Origin: Misgurnus anguillicaudatus
Taxonomy: Eukaryota; Chordata; Actinopteri; Cypriniformes; Cobitidae
Assembly (NCBI RefSeq): GCF_027580225.2
Contig: NC_073356.2
Coordinates: 14,847,501 to 14,911,500, forward strand
DNA: 64,000 nt
Reading direction: 5' to 3'
The notes beneath the pieces were generated by a model, which was not told where the DNA came from, did no database searches, and worked only from the letters and a program-made list of their open reading frames with translations. The translations under genes and the position numbers were made by a program. Shown here piece by piece: positions 24,415 to 35,643 of this stretch (position 1 is its first letter; every line of letters starts with the position of its first letter).

Positions 24415-24619
24415 GTCACGCCCCTCCCTCAGTTTCCACCCCGAGGAGATCCCAAAATGCCCCAATGGCCAAACAGACGAGGAACAGAATAAAATATAAC
24501 AATCTTTATTTAAATATTAAAAGGGAAGGGGGGAAGGGGATTCTTAAAAAGTAAGTCCTGGGACTTTAGATGGTTCTGAGTCGCTCCTGACTCAAACGGG
24601 GACCACAGGTAAGTCTTAA

Positions 24620-25280
24620 AGGTATAGCGGAAGATTTTCCCAAATTATTTAAAAGAACCGCCCCTCGATATTTTTTAAAAAATGCACACGCAACACTCCC
24701 GAGAGGGAACGCCTGTTAAACGCGTGCACGAGACAGAGAGAGGGAGCATGCAAGAGCTCAGTTCTTCTCTTCGCTCTGTTTACATGTTTCTGTCGGCATG
24801 GTTACCGTGTCTGTGCGGTTCGTGACTTGTGCCAGGGCTAGCATCGCTAATCATAGCTTACATCAACTTTTACTAGCAGTGATTTTAAATGGATTTCTCC
24901 AAATAGCATGACAAAATGAACCTTTCCAGTAGAAACTTCGCGTGGGAAGCACAACCTGTCCTTTTAGCTCACGCCAGTCTCCCATTAACATTCTGGTCTT
25001 GTTTCTTTCTTTATAGTCCTTTCTCTTCTTGTCATACAATTGTAGACACTTTTTCTCTTGCGACCCTCAGACATTTTGAAAAAAAAAACAGCGAGAACGC
25101 GAGCTTCAATGAATGGTTGAAACCGTAGCACAACACACATACACGTGAAAGTGCGCATGTGCAGAAAGAGGCGAGCACGTACGACGGCTATACGTCAACA
25201 TATAATCAGAATGATTGACATCTGGGATGACCAATAGTCTTGATGATCCACCCGGAAAACGGAAATCTTCCGCTATACCT
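24620..25280. mobile_element. TTAA-flanked MITE inside the solo LTR
   Basis: AGGTATAGCGGAAGATTT at 24620 and its complement ending at 25280, with TTAA on each side (24616-24619, 25281-25284). This is the piggyBac/Kolobok signature. Interior without supported genes. Confidence 0.88.
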
Positions 25281-25394
25281 TTAACCTGTCCTTATTTTCT
25301 TCGTCCACACGTGAATTGGATTGAATATCCTTAACGTTGTCTCCCTCTTCGTGTTTCTTCACAGCCTCTCTGCCAGGACTTAGAGGGACAGAAC

Positions 25395-25790
25395 ACAGGT
25401 AGCTGGGTCAGGTAGGTACACGGGGCTCTGGACTTTGGGCGTGCAGGTGAGTCTACAGGTAGGTACACTGGGCTCTGGTCTTGGACGTACAGGTGAGTAT
25501 ACAGGTAGGTACACTGGCCTCTGGGCTTTTTTATGCGTACAGATGAGTATACAGGTAAGTACACTGGGCTCTGGGCTGTAGGCATACAAGTGAGTATGCA
25601 GGAAGGTACACTGGGCTCTGGGCTTTAGGTGTACAAGTGAGTATTCAGGAAAGTACACTGGACTCTTGGTTTTGGGCATACAGGTGAGCATACAGGGAGG
25701 TACACTGGGCTCTTGGCTTTGGGCGTACAGGTGAGTATACAGATAGGCACACTGGGCTTTGGGCGTACAGGTGAGTATGCTAAGCTTTAG
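25395..25790. repeat. Tandem repeat, about 8 units of 40-58 bp, with splice-donor-like words
   Basis: Units carry TACACTGGGCTCTGG, then GGGCGTACAGGTGAGTATACAGGTAGG. CAGGTGAGT or a close variant occurs in nearly every unit on the plus strand, which is antisense to the LTR. The region lies in the solo LTR roughly where the related LTR at 58310 has its own, different, 140-bp tandem repeat, so this is a hypervariable part of the LTR family. The two overlapping minus-strand frames here are repeat artefacts. Confidence 0.85.
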
Positions 25791-25859
25791 CTGAAATAGA
25801 GGCAACTTACAGACCCGTAGATGGATGGACGTCAGGCTTTAGCTCTTTGAGGCTCAGGC

Positions 25860-26190
25860 CAACATGATCTCACGAATTTCCGTGGCACAGTCACGGAATT
25901 TTGTGCTCATTTTTCCGTGGCATAGTCACGGATCTCCGCATTTTTCCATGGCCCTGCTACGGACTGTCTTTTTCCGTGGCATTCTCACGGATTGTTTGCT
26001 TAACTGCTTTTTCCTGTTTTCAAACCATTTTTGCTTCGGTTTAGGGTTAGATTTACATGAAATGACATCCTTACGGAAAAAGACAGTCCGTAGCAGGGCC
26101 ACGGAAAAATGCGGAGATCCGTGAGAATGCCACTGAAAAATGAGCACAAAATTCCGTGACTATGCCACGGAAATTCGTGAGATCAGATTG
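25860..26190. mobile_element. Short foldback element, 7-bp target duplication
   Basis: Nearly perfect palindrome. The arms are about 130 bp (GATCTCACGAATTTCCGTGG and complement) around a centre AACCATTTTTGCTTCGG followed by TTTAGGGTTAGATTT. The ends read CAACATGATCTCAC and the complement of GTGAGATCAGATTG. CTCAGGC flanks both sides (25853-25859, 26191-26197). The centre and the CAA-type ends are shared with the larger foldback at 36224-38186, so they form one family. Superfamily uncertain (Mutator, P or Dada are possible from the duplication length). Confidence 0.82.
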
Positions 26191-27262
26191 CTCAGGCGGC
26201 TGGAGAGGAAGTATATGCACACAGCGAACTTCTAGTCTTCCTCACTAGGACAGACTTCTAAGGTCCACTTTGGACGTTGACTTCCAACTCGTAGTGAAAC
26301 AATCCCACGACTACACAGAGCTCTTAGCTCAGACCTGCACACTGGCAGCAGACAAACACACAGATTTCCTTTATCAGTATAATGCTCTAGTGGACACTCT
26401 GCTTGGGACGAGGTGGGCAGATGGAGGTACAGGTTGAGGCTGCTGCACGTTGGGCCTAGCATGCCCACAGGTGGTATCACAAAGGTGGCTAGATTGAGGT
26501 AGGGGGCCACACCATGGGATGTCCTGCTCGAGTAGGCCGTTCGCTTCCCTCTTCCAAACAACGGGACAAGAGACCTAGACAGGGGCGGGCATCTACAAGC
26601 ACTCAACAGATGTATAATCAAACACAGAGACAGCACATCTACTTGTTTCTCACAGCAGCCAATTCAAGTTTGCAACATAACTCACAATTTCATTGACACC
26701 CGATACTTCCCTCTCTCTTCCCGAGGTCTGGTGTATCCAAGGACGATAGTACAACAAATTCTCCATTCCTTCCTCTTCTCAATGTACTTCCGGTGACTTC
26801 CCAATACACACAGTCTCTTCAAGGTAAGTAGCATATGTCAACACAAATACTTCAAAAGGAATGCTTTACTACTTAACTCTGTCGTTCTTCAGCCCAATCC
26901 TCTGCTTTAACTTCGCCCAGTCTGCAATATCCGCACTAATACGTCACTCCAAACACACCAATCACTCCGTCTCACCCACAGCGTTGGTCAGAATCAAACT
27001 TCACTTTTGCTGTTCTCCGGATGTCTTATTTATGTGCCTCCTCTTCTCTGAAATGCCCAACCACCAATCGCCACGCTTATTAAACACACCTGAAGCCAGT
27101 ATTGTTTGATTTAGGTTGCCCGGAGTTACTGGAACTGGCCGGGTGTTTCAGTGAAAATGGTTGGGCGGAACTATTTCCGCCATTTTGGGTTTCGCTGCAT
27201 AAAGTCACTCTGTGACATAAACTCTTGTCAAACTGTAACCTACAACTGTCATCTAACCAAAA

Positions 27263-27910
27263 TCACACACACACACACACACTCTGGTTTCCATGTTTTG
27301 TGGGGACATTCCATAGACGTAATGCATTTTATGCCGTACAAACTGTATATTCTATTAACCCTTACCTACCCCAAACCCTAACCCCAACCATCACAGAAAA
27401 CTTTATTGTACCTTAGATTTTCAAAAAAACAACATGCTGTTTGATTTATTAGCTTGTTTCCTCATGGGGACATCAAAATAAAAAAATAAAAAACAATGAC
27501 AGAGAAAAAACTGTAAAGCAAAAGTAACGCAAAAGTAACATAAGCATTATTTCAGGGCTTTAACAGGTGAAAATAATCAGGAGGCAGCTTCAAAATATTT
27601 ATTTCTGATTAAATTTAAAATAAAAAATTCAGTAAGCTATGGTTCTATATAGAACCTTTGCCATCGTTTCAGAACCTTTGAAGAACCATTTTTTTAAGAG
27701 TGTACGCCGGTCTGTGAAGCTCAACACAACGTCAAAAACGCACACCCAGTCTTTACTACCACAGCCGCTTGTAATGCTAACCGGACATCCAAATGCCGCC
27801 ATAACCACAAAAAATAAATAAATAAACCCACATGATCATCGTTTTCGTGATCGATCATTGATGCCATGTTCGAGTACTCGAGCAATCAAGTACTCGTGCC
27901 CATCCCTAAT
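27263..27910. repeat. (AC)n followed by three MITE/hAT fragments
   Basis: A CACA run lies at 27264-27281. 27282-27480 (GTTTCCATGTTTTGTGGGGACATTCC to CATGGGGACAT) resembles a palindromic interspersed repeat. 27620-27710 (GGTTCTATATAGAACC to TTTTTTAAGAGTGTA) is a second type. 27850-27907 ends CGTGCCCATCCCTA, the terminus of a hAT-type element whose other end is absent. No gene. Confidence 0.55.
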
Positions 27911-28200
27911 CTGTAAACATGCATTCATAAATATTTTTATTGTGTTTGCAGAGCACTCTCATTTGAATTCTTGCAACATTAAAAAATGTTGACATCCATT
28001 TCGAGGACTTCACAACTAATCAGCATAAACTTGTGTCTTTACATATTTCATACAATGCATCTCTTTTGTCAACAACTTAAGAGCACAAAATGTTTGTCTG
28101 CAGCCCCCAAGTCTGTGTAAAGATGCCACATTAAAAATCATCCACTTCAATCTGCAAACAGACAAGTGAAGCTAATCACTCTAAAAAATGGTGCTAAATA
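27911..28200. other. Orphan copy of the perforin copy-3 3' flank
   Basis: This segment parallels 45530-46760 (for example AATATTTTTATTGTGTTTGCAG, GAGCACAAAATG, AAAGATGCCACAT, GTGAAGCTAAT) but lacks the hAT element at 45739-46608. It is a gene-less remnant of a duplicated perforin unit and serves as a related empty site for that insertion. No perforin exon was found next to it. Confidence 0.75.
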
Positions 28201-28231
28201 GCAATAAAAGTGGTTTATTGTTATCATTAGG

Positions 28232-29290
28232 CAGGGGTCGTACCTTTTTACCTAGAAGAGCCAAACAAACAAAATATTTTGCCACAAAACTTTTCAAAAG
28301 AGACACAGAAAAGTTTACAGTCATGTATTAGAAATAACTTTTTATGTAACAACAACAGCAGTAATATACGACTTGCACTGGTAGTAGTTCTGGTAGTTAT
28401 ATACAAAACCATTAGGTGGCAACAACGCTGTGTTTTTCACTCAGTGACACTCAAGCTATCTGTGGGCTACTATACACAATACTACATAAAAGCACTATAT
28501 TTTGTTCACTGACAGTGCTGGTTACTAACACTACTAAGAGACCACAATTGAAATTGAGAAACTGGCATCATAAACAAGTGATTAACAAGAAGTGCATTGC
28601 ACCCTAATTACATGAATGAGATTTCTGTTGCTGCATCATTTTGCTGAGTGCTTTGTAGTTGGGTTCGTAACTGGTGAGATTCAGCTTCATGCTGGCATTC
28701 AGGCTTTCATCCGTTAACCTTGAGCGCAGGTTGGTTTTGATTTGATTTGACCAACGTAGCAGCCTGGATAACTACTCCCCACTTCATCCAACAGGGCCTT
28801 GAATGGCGATCATTCAAAGCTCGGGCCACAATGAAGTTCACAATGAACAGCTCTTGCGGACAAATGCATGTCTTTGAATTTTTGGATAATTTTTTGGGAG
28901 TTATTAAACAGTTCTTTAGCCACACTGAGCAAGCAACACTTAATGTAGGCTTCATCTGTAAATGGTTTCCCACTCCGTACAATCTCCAGAGCGCTAGCAA
29001 AGCTCGCAGAATTCAGATTCATGCCTTTGTTAATCCATGCTGTTCGGTTTCTATTTTCCGCTGAAGTTCAGCGCAAGCTTTTTTCCTGCATTCCCCATCA
29101 GGATATTTTGCAGCAAATGCTGCATGGTGCGTATCAAAATGTTTCTTAACATTTGACTTTATGAGCAACGCAATATGTTTATTGCAAATGATACACACTA
29201 GGGACCCCGTCTTTTTCACAAATGCAAATTGATCCACCCATTCGGGCTGTAATGAACGATAATCGTCTTTTTTTCGACATCTAGATGATG
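28232..29290 (-). pseudogene. Internally deleted hAT (Charlie-type) transposase
   Basis: Plus-strand left end CAGGGGTCG, then AGAAGAGCCA-like sequence: a typical terminus of hAT-Charlie elements. On the minus strand, 29237-29019 encodes a BED-type zinc finger (FVKKTGSLVCIICNKHIALL, then HFDTHHAAF). 29022-28830 continues into the following transposase region. From about 28750 the frame is the extreme C-terminus (LTDESLNASMKL, then SYEPNYKAL). The catalytic and dimerisation core between them is missing, and a frameshift separates the first two parts. The matching right terminus was not found, so the 5' end is truncated. Nearest relatives are the GTF2IRD2/ZBED-like domesticated transposases, but this copy is dead. 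Confidence 0.78.
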
Positions 29291-29369
29291 ATTTTTAATA
29301 TTGCTAGGTAACAACTTGTATTTCAGTTCAACTTTGTATTTAAGTTCAAATTAATAAAAGGGACAAAAC

Positions 29370-29510
29370 AAGATGTATTAAAACAACACAAAGTGTGTTG
29401 TTACAAAAATAACACAGAGATGTGTTAAGTTAAGGACAACACATTAGATGTGTTGTCCTTAACTAGACCCAAGATGTGTTATTTTAACACATTCGTTTTA
29501 TAAGTGAAGG
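29370..29510. repeat. Cluster of short palindromes
   Basis: Several short inverted repeats made of AACACA/TGTGTT words (for example ACACAAAGTGTGT; AAGGACAACACAT with ATGTGTTGTCCTT). Probably a small foldback repeat; ends not defined. Confidence 0.5.
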
Positions 29511-29689
29511 CTTTGAAAGGGGACTTCCGTTAAAGAAAATATAACGCTTGGCAATGAACTTTGAGCTTTATTATTTTGCAGGTATTATTTATGCTCTAAC
29601 AGCAACATTACACACTAACTAAAGTTTGAAAAATGGTATCAGGAAGAACGGGACCTTTAAATTACATATTGATCCAATTTTTAAATGCT

Positions 29690-29930
29690 AAGAAAACATA
29701 CATCACACATACTGTTTCCTGTTTCCACAAGAACAGAAAGTGTTGAATACAGTTTCATTGCTCATTAAAATGTTACTTCTAGAAGGCTGCCAGACTTTGC
29801 AAAACATTTAACTCTTTTCAAAAAGCATTTTAATAATCGTTTTATAAAGGAAAGTTCACAGACAATAATTCTACAAACTATTTAAAAATGTGTTTACAGT
29901 GAAAACCTAATATTGTTCATAGTTCAATGT
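29690..29930. other. Diverged copy of 13040-13250
   Basis: Shares CTGTTTCCTGTTTCCACAAG, CAGACTTTGCAAAACATTT and the following AT-rich words in the same order and orientation. Further sign of duplicated flank material in the gap between copies 2 and 3. Confidence 0.6.
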
Positions 29931-30046
29931 GTAGTTTATATATTTTTTAAATGTGTATAAATGCATTTACTGTACAAAGCCATGTTAAGCGCAAATAGGT
30001 AACAAAATAATTGAGCTAAATAATCACATAGCGTACTACATCTTAA

Positions 30047-30322
30047 AGCAGCACTATGTAGTTTCCATGTAAAAATGACTTACAGCTCCCCCATGTGGTT
30101 GAAAAGCGCAACAGTGCCTGGTATCAGACACTCTTCTGCAGGCAGGGGGAGGGGCGGGGATGTGTTTCCTACCCTCCACCGCCACTTTCAGAGTGTGCTT
30201 GTAGCAGCTAGGAGGCTGCTCAGGTTGCAGCAACAGTACAATTTGTCCAGTTAAAAGTTGTTCTATCACTGAAATAATTTTAGAAACATTATTAAAAGGT
30301 AAAAAACCTACATAGTGTTGCT
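30047..30322. mobile_element. TTAA-flanked MITE
   Basis: AGCAGCACTATGTAG and CTACATAGTGTTGCT form inverted ends; TTAA lies on both sides (30043-30046, 30323-30326). Interior AGCTCCCCCATGTGG. The 132-residue minus-strand frame across it is a shadow. Immediately right, AAAGCGATAGTTTCCCAAAAA looks like the start of another repeat. Confidence 0.85.
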
Positions 30323-30689
30323 TTAAAGCGATAGTTTCCCAAAAAATAAAACTTCTGTCATGAGTTAAGAAAACTAATGAAGGTGCTGTTGATCTTTTAG
30401 ATTTTCTAACTGACAGCTGAAACAGCCAAGCACAAGGAAGGTCAAAGGTCACAGTGGAACATGAGGAAGGATCTTGTTTTTATTGTAGGTATGACAATAA
30501 GAAAACCCTGAAGGACCTGGTGAATTTGTAAGCAACCCTACATGAAATTCCCCCATTTCAGTTTCAAAATGAGAAAGGAAGACATCAGAAACAAGCAAAA
30601 AAAACAAGGGTGTCAGCTACAATACAGCAGTTAGATAACCGACTAAACTGTTCCGCATAACGCTGTATTAGTTGAGTGTTTTGTTATAT

Positions 30690-32090
30690 TTATGTCTAAT
30701 TAGGGCCTGAGCACCGAGGAGTGCAAAGCCCTATTGTTTTTGCTCAGTTTCTTCTTTATCTTTTCCGAAATGAATCACATTTTTGAGGGCCTAAACATGC
30801 TTGAAACTCATAAAACTTTGCACACACGTCAGAAGTGACAAAAGTTTACATGTGGTATAGGCGTCAGAAGTGGGCGTGAAGAAATGACTCGATAGCGCCA
30901 CCTGCAAAATGTCAACTATGACCCCAAGACCTACAAAAAAGTCCCTTTGAACCAAGCTGTATATCCCACAGGAAGTCTGCCATTTTTAATCTGTGATTTC
31001 ATTCACTTTAACAAACTCCTCCTAGAGATTTTATCAAATCATCTTCAAATTTGATCTGTGTCATCTTTTGCTCTGTGTCTTTGCTATGCTAAAATGCGGA
31101 GATCTTGACTTTTCGTTGAAGAGTGTGTCCGTGGCGGCCTTCCAAATTTCTGCGTTTTTCGCCAAGAAACAGTAAGTTGTTCTAACTCAGGTATAAAATG
31201 TCCAATCTGCCCCACACTTCACATGTTTGATAAGGGTCTTGGCCTGAACACATTAACATGGAATTATTCACTTAAAGTTATAGTGCCACCTAGACGCAAC
31301 AGGAAATATGATGTTTTACGCTGTGATTCACTGCTCTTAGAGATTTAACCATAAAAACATCATACTTGGTCTCTCCAATCTTAAGGCCTGTTGTGTTGAT
31401 AAATGGCGAAGATCTTGACTTTTCATTTAGGGGCGTGTCCATGGTGACGAGACAAAGTATGGTGAAATTAATCACATTTTTGTGGCTCTATAAAGCCACC
31501 TACAAAATTCAAGAGAGCAAACCACCCCCCCACCCCCCGCTACGTTTAACATACAGGTATGAAATGGATCTTGAATCATATGTGTCATCTAAATGCCTTT
31601 GCAATGCTAAATGGGGAGATCTTCATTCAAGGGTGTGTCTGTGGCGGCCTGTCTAATTTCGGCGCCTTCGCCATGAAACAGGATGTTGTTCTAACTCAGG
31701 CATACAATGTCCAGTGTGACCCACGCTTCACATGCTTGATAAGAGTCCTGGCCTGAACACATTAACATGGCAATTTTCAGAGACAGTCATAGCGCCACCT
31801 GCTGGCAGCATAAATTGTAAGGTTTTGCACTGTGATTGACTGCTCATAGAAATGTAATTACATCATCATCTTATTTGGTCAAAAAGATCTTAAGGACTTT
31901 GCAATGATAAATTGGATAGATCTGAATTTTCGTAAAAGGGCGTGTCCGTGGTGGCCTGGCAAAGTGTGATGTTTCATCATGAAAACGGAAGTTGTTGTAA
32001 TTCGGGCATACAATACTTCACACGGTTAATAAGGGTCCCGCCCTGAACACATCAACATAGCAAAATGCAGATACAGTCAAAGCACCACAT
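30690..32090. repeat. Diverged long-period repeat
   Basis: A set of phrases recurs in the same order and orientation: AAGGGTCTTGGCCTGAACAC, then ATTAACATGG (about 31222, 31742, 32030); TAGCGCCACCTG (30892, 31790); GATCTTGACTTTTC (31100, 31410). The spacing of about 300-520 bp suggests a decayed tandem array or an element with internal repeats. No coding frame is conserved between units. Confidence 0.6.
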
Positions 32091-32491
32091 ATTTTGTTAA
32101 CATAACATAATTATTATTTTTGATTTGTAGAATCTGTACATACAAAAGAATTAGATTTATATGACCAGAGTTAAAACAAATATATTTAAAGAGATCAGCA
32201 TCACTACAGTATGTATTGTATACACAATATTGTAAAACAGTTCTTTTGGAATTTTGTGTTTTTGTAAACGTTGAAATTAACGCTAACTCAAGCAAACTCT
32301 GCAACATTTGTGGAAGCTTAAAATTAAAAAGAAAATAACATTTGACCCTGAATGCATTGTGCGTCATCATACTGTGCATATAGAAGGTATGCACATGACG
32401 TCACCGTTACGCCCACTGAGTGGCAAAAGACAGAGCGGCAGCATTTGAGTACAGCGTGACATCGGCGTAAACACGGTGTAAACGTGTCGAA

Positions 32492-32626
32492 ATGGTAAAA
32501 AGCTGTTGTGGGATAGACTGTATTAACAGATTAACAAAAATTCGGAGCTATCGTTTTACAGACTGCCAAAAAACACTGAAAGGAAAAGTAAATTGATCGT
32601 TCATGCCAACGTCCACAGACCACAGG
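32492..32626 (+). pseudogene. THAP-type zinc-finger exon fragment
   Basis: Starts MVKSCCGIDCINRLTK, the C-x(2-4)-C part of a THAP finger. After a one-base frameshift near 32560 it continues YRLPKNTERKSKL, the conserved LP segment of THAP domains. The frame is then cut by the MITE starting at 32621. THAP fingers are DNA-binding domains of P-element transposases and of host proteins derived from them. Context (inverted ends about 110 bp upstream) favours a transposon, not a host gene. Confidence 0.7.
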
Positions 32627-34352
32627 TGGGTTGATAAGTTGGTTTTCTTTCTACTCAAAAGTATTTTTCAAGTATTTGATCCATGTTATTCTTTGGAAAA
32701 CATACATTCCAAAGCATATTATCATAATTTTTTCTCTATTACATTTCAAATAATACGTTTTTGTTTTACATTTAATATTTAAGTACATTAACGTAGTACT
32801 TTTACTTAAGTAAAAGTACAAAATTTAAATGTAATTAGATATTAAATAAATGTTAATATGTAATATTAAACAGGGCCCAGGTCAGGAAACAGACAGATCG
32901 GCTTACCCATCCGTCTGTTAGCTGCCTTGACATGTCAAGATCACATATATCCCAGCACATAGAGCCTTTTTTACCAGTATCAACACATTTCGACTGTGTC
33001 TGTTCCTCGAACAAAAAAATACAGAGCATCGTTTACCTCGTCTCGTACAAATCTTATTAACATAAAATTAGAACACAATACATTAACAGATGAAACTCAA
33101 ATATTAAAATTCGGCCTTCTTAACATTAGATCGCTTACCAATAAAGAACCTATTATCAATGAAATAATTACTGACCAAAACTTAGATGCACTCTGTTTAA
33201 CAGAGACCTGTCTTAAAGCAGATGACTACATTAGTTTAAACGAATACACCCTATAAGACTTCTATTATAAACATGAACCTCGATTAAAGGGGAGATGGGG
33301 TGGTGTAGCTACAATATACAACAAAATATTTAAAGTAAACCATAAATCCGAACAAAAATTTTATTCATTTGAAATAATACTGTTAAATATGGAAATAAAC
33401 GATTTTAACAACAAACAGCTTTCGTTCGTTTTAGCTACCATCTACAGGCTTCCGGGCCACCACACAGATTTTCTTAAAGAAATAGCAGATTTCCTGTCTG
33501 AGCTTACAGTCACTGTAGATAAAGCTCTTATCGTTGGTGATTTTAATATCCATGTGGATAACCCAAAAGATGCATTAGGACATGCGTTTATGGATGTTCT
33601 ACATTCTCTCAGCATTAGACAAAACGTGTCAGGGCCCACGCATACTCGTAAGCAGACATTAGACTTAATTCTGTCACTCGGACTCAATATTAATGACATC
33701 AAAATATTACCCCAAAGCGATGCAGTTTCAGACCATTGCCTTGTGTCCTACACGATACTTCTAGATAGGACAGCTCAGTCTACAACATGCTACAGATTAA
33801 TAATAATAATAATTTCTACCACTAAAGATAGCTTTATTAGGACTCTTCCAGACCAGTCTCAAATTAAACATGTAGCAGATAACCGTGAAGATCTGGATAT
33901 TGTAATAGAAAACTTGAACAACGTTTGTTCAAGCACGCTGGATGCCGTTGCTCCCATTTGAAAAAAGAGAATCAAAGAAAAAACGCCAGCTCCATGGTAT
34001 GACCATCATACTGCAGCCCTTAAAAAAGTAGCTAGAAAAATGGAACGAAACTACCGAAGCACAAAGTTAGAGGTATGGCATGCAGCATGGAAAGAGAGCA
34101 TTCAACACTACAGAAAGGCTTTAAAAACCACCAGATCTACCTATCTCTGTACGCTTATTAAAGCAAATCATAACAACCCTCGTTTCCTATTTAGCACAGT
34201 TGCGAAACTGACTAGAGACAAAGAACAAAAAGAAACCAATAGTAAACTCCAACACAATATTAATGACTTCATTAACTTCTTTACTAACAAAATTATGGTT
34301 ATTAGGGAAAACATAGAAGCTACGCAAGCAGCCACCACTCTACCCAATAGTA

Positions 34353-35643
34353 GGGGAGAGCGGGGTAAGTTGTCACACGGGTAAGTTGTCACACTGTTAA
34401 TAACTCCAACACTAGAGGCTCTATCTCAAAAATCAAATAGCCACTTTATGTGACTTCTTCTTCTATAGTGAACTTCCTGTTCACATGTGGTCAAGATCAC
34501 TGTAATCTGAGGTTAGCACAATTTTCTTATTTTTCTGCTTAAAAAGTTAAAAAAAATCACTTTACATTTTATGCAATACAACTTTGTTAGGTGTGAATGT
34601 TTAAAATGATTATTTTGCACAAAATAGAGGAGACCGTAAAGTGTCTTTTGATACTTTAGCTAAAGTGATATGATGAGCTAAACTTGAGATTTAGACAACA
34701 TTAGCACACAAGTAAGTATGGGGCAAGTTGTCTCAATGACTTTGGGGCAAGTCGTCACATCTGACAACTTGCCCCTGTACAAACAAACACATCGAACATG
34801 CTCAGAAAACATGATATAGAAAAGAATAAGCCTCAATCTAGCAAAAAGCTGTTTCAAAAGAAAGGGAAGCAGAAATCTGGACCTATGAAAAACAAGGCAG
34901 CTAAAAGAAGAAAAATCATGCAAGAGTCATCATCAGATGATGAAGAGTGCTTCTGCCTCGTCTGTGTAGAGCCATTTTCAAAGAGTCGTCCAAAGGAGAC
35001 CTGGGTAAAATGTGTAAAATGCAACAATTGGGCCCATGATGCTTGCACCTCAGGCCAGGCAATTTATGTGTGTCAGAATTGTGATTCTGGAGATGAGTCC
35101 TATTAGTCATACAGGGCATCTGTTTTGTTCAGAGGTTAAACATGTTAAGTTAAGCAAGTTATCTGCAGCGTTCCATTCAGTTATCTGGTTTTATGTGAAA
35201 GCCATAGAACATTTGAACCAAAGTTCAAAGTAAAGTGGTCTTGCCACTTAATTGAAATGTGCATTATTTGGATTGAAATAATTGTTTTTCCAGATTCTCC
35301 AGGCACGGATGTTTATATTTCCAGTTTGGTTTGAGTTTAAAAATTAAAATCAATATTCACAATTAAGTAGTTGTGTTCTTATTTTTAGATAATCTAGTGT
35401 GACAACTTACCCGCCCTAGTGTGACAACTTACCCTCCGATGGGGCAAATTGTCACAAGTGCACAGTCACTATTCAACAGTCTACAACTCTGTAATGAGAT
35501 AAGATATAAAGATGTTATGAATACAACATATGTGCCCAAGACTTCCTTCTTTCATTTGGTATGAGATTTATACCATTTTGATGTATGGTGCTCAGTAAAT
35601 GTTAGACAGTGTGAAAAGTGTGACAACATACCCCGCTCTCCCC
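34353..35643. mobile_element. Pogo/Tc1-like element with TA duplication, in the L2
   Basis: Inverted ends GGGGAGAGCGGGGTAAG (34353) and the complement of CATACCCCGCTCTCCCC (to 35643), then shared GTTGTCACAC. TA flanks both sides (34351-34352, 35644-35645), and the LINE frame is continuous if a single TA is counted. GTAAGTTGTCACAC words recur near both ends as subterminal repeats. The interior keeps only a C-terminal transposase piece (34798-35106). Confidence 0.88.
34798..35106 (+). pseudogene. C-terminal PHD-like zinc finger of a pogo-type transposase
   Basis: A 102-residue frame: a lysine-rich basic segment (residues 10-40), an acidic stretch (SSSDDEE), and a Cys/His cluster with C51, C53, C56, C72, C75, H80, C83, C92 and C95, in the order expected of a PHD-type finger (KCVKCNNWAHDAC, VCQNC). 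Such fingers occur at the C-terminus of DDE_1/pogo-like transposases in fish. The DDE domain is absent, consistent with an internally deleted element. A free-standing small protein cannot be excluded, but its position between the transposon ends argues against a host gene. Confidence 0.65.

Larger units (their letters stand above)
22868..27217 (-). mobile_element. Solo LTR of a Ty3/gypsy element, minus strand, with three nested insertions
   Basis: Boundaries TGTCACAGG (22868) and CTGTGACA (27217), flanked by TAAA on both sides (22864-22867, 27218-27221). Read on the minus strand, it begins TGTCACAGAGTGAC and ends with ATATTTAAATAAAG, then CGTCTGTTTGGCCATTGGG and GGGGCGTGAC. This is recognisably the same LTR family as the one at 58310-60713 (TGTCACAGGGTGAC; AATATTTAAATAAATAAAG; GTCTGGTCATTGGG; GGGGCGTGGC). 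Removing the hAT (22910-24414), TTAA (24620-25280) and foldback (25860-26190) insertions leaves about 1.83 kb. No internal coding sequence is present, so it arose by recombination between two LTRs. Short frames here are not genes. Confidence 0.83.

Noticed and set aside
25331..25805. Two minus-strand frames of 84 and 141 residues with proline/tyrosine-rich repeats
   Set aside because: Artefacts of the 40-58-bp tandem repeat in the solo LTR; no domain.
26232..26636. 134-residue minus-strand frame
   Set aside because: Inside the solo LTR, no recognisable domain, no conservation with the related LTR at 58.3 kb.
34798..35106. Independent host gene for a PHD-finger protein
   Set aside because: It lies between the inverted ends of a TA-flanked element inserted in a dead LINE, so a transposase remnant is the simpler reading.
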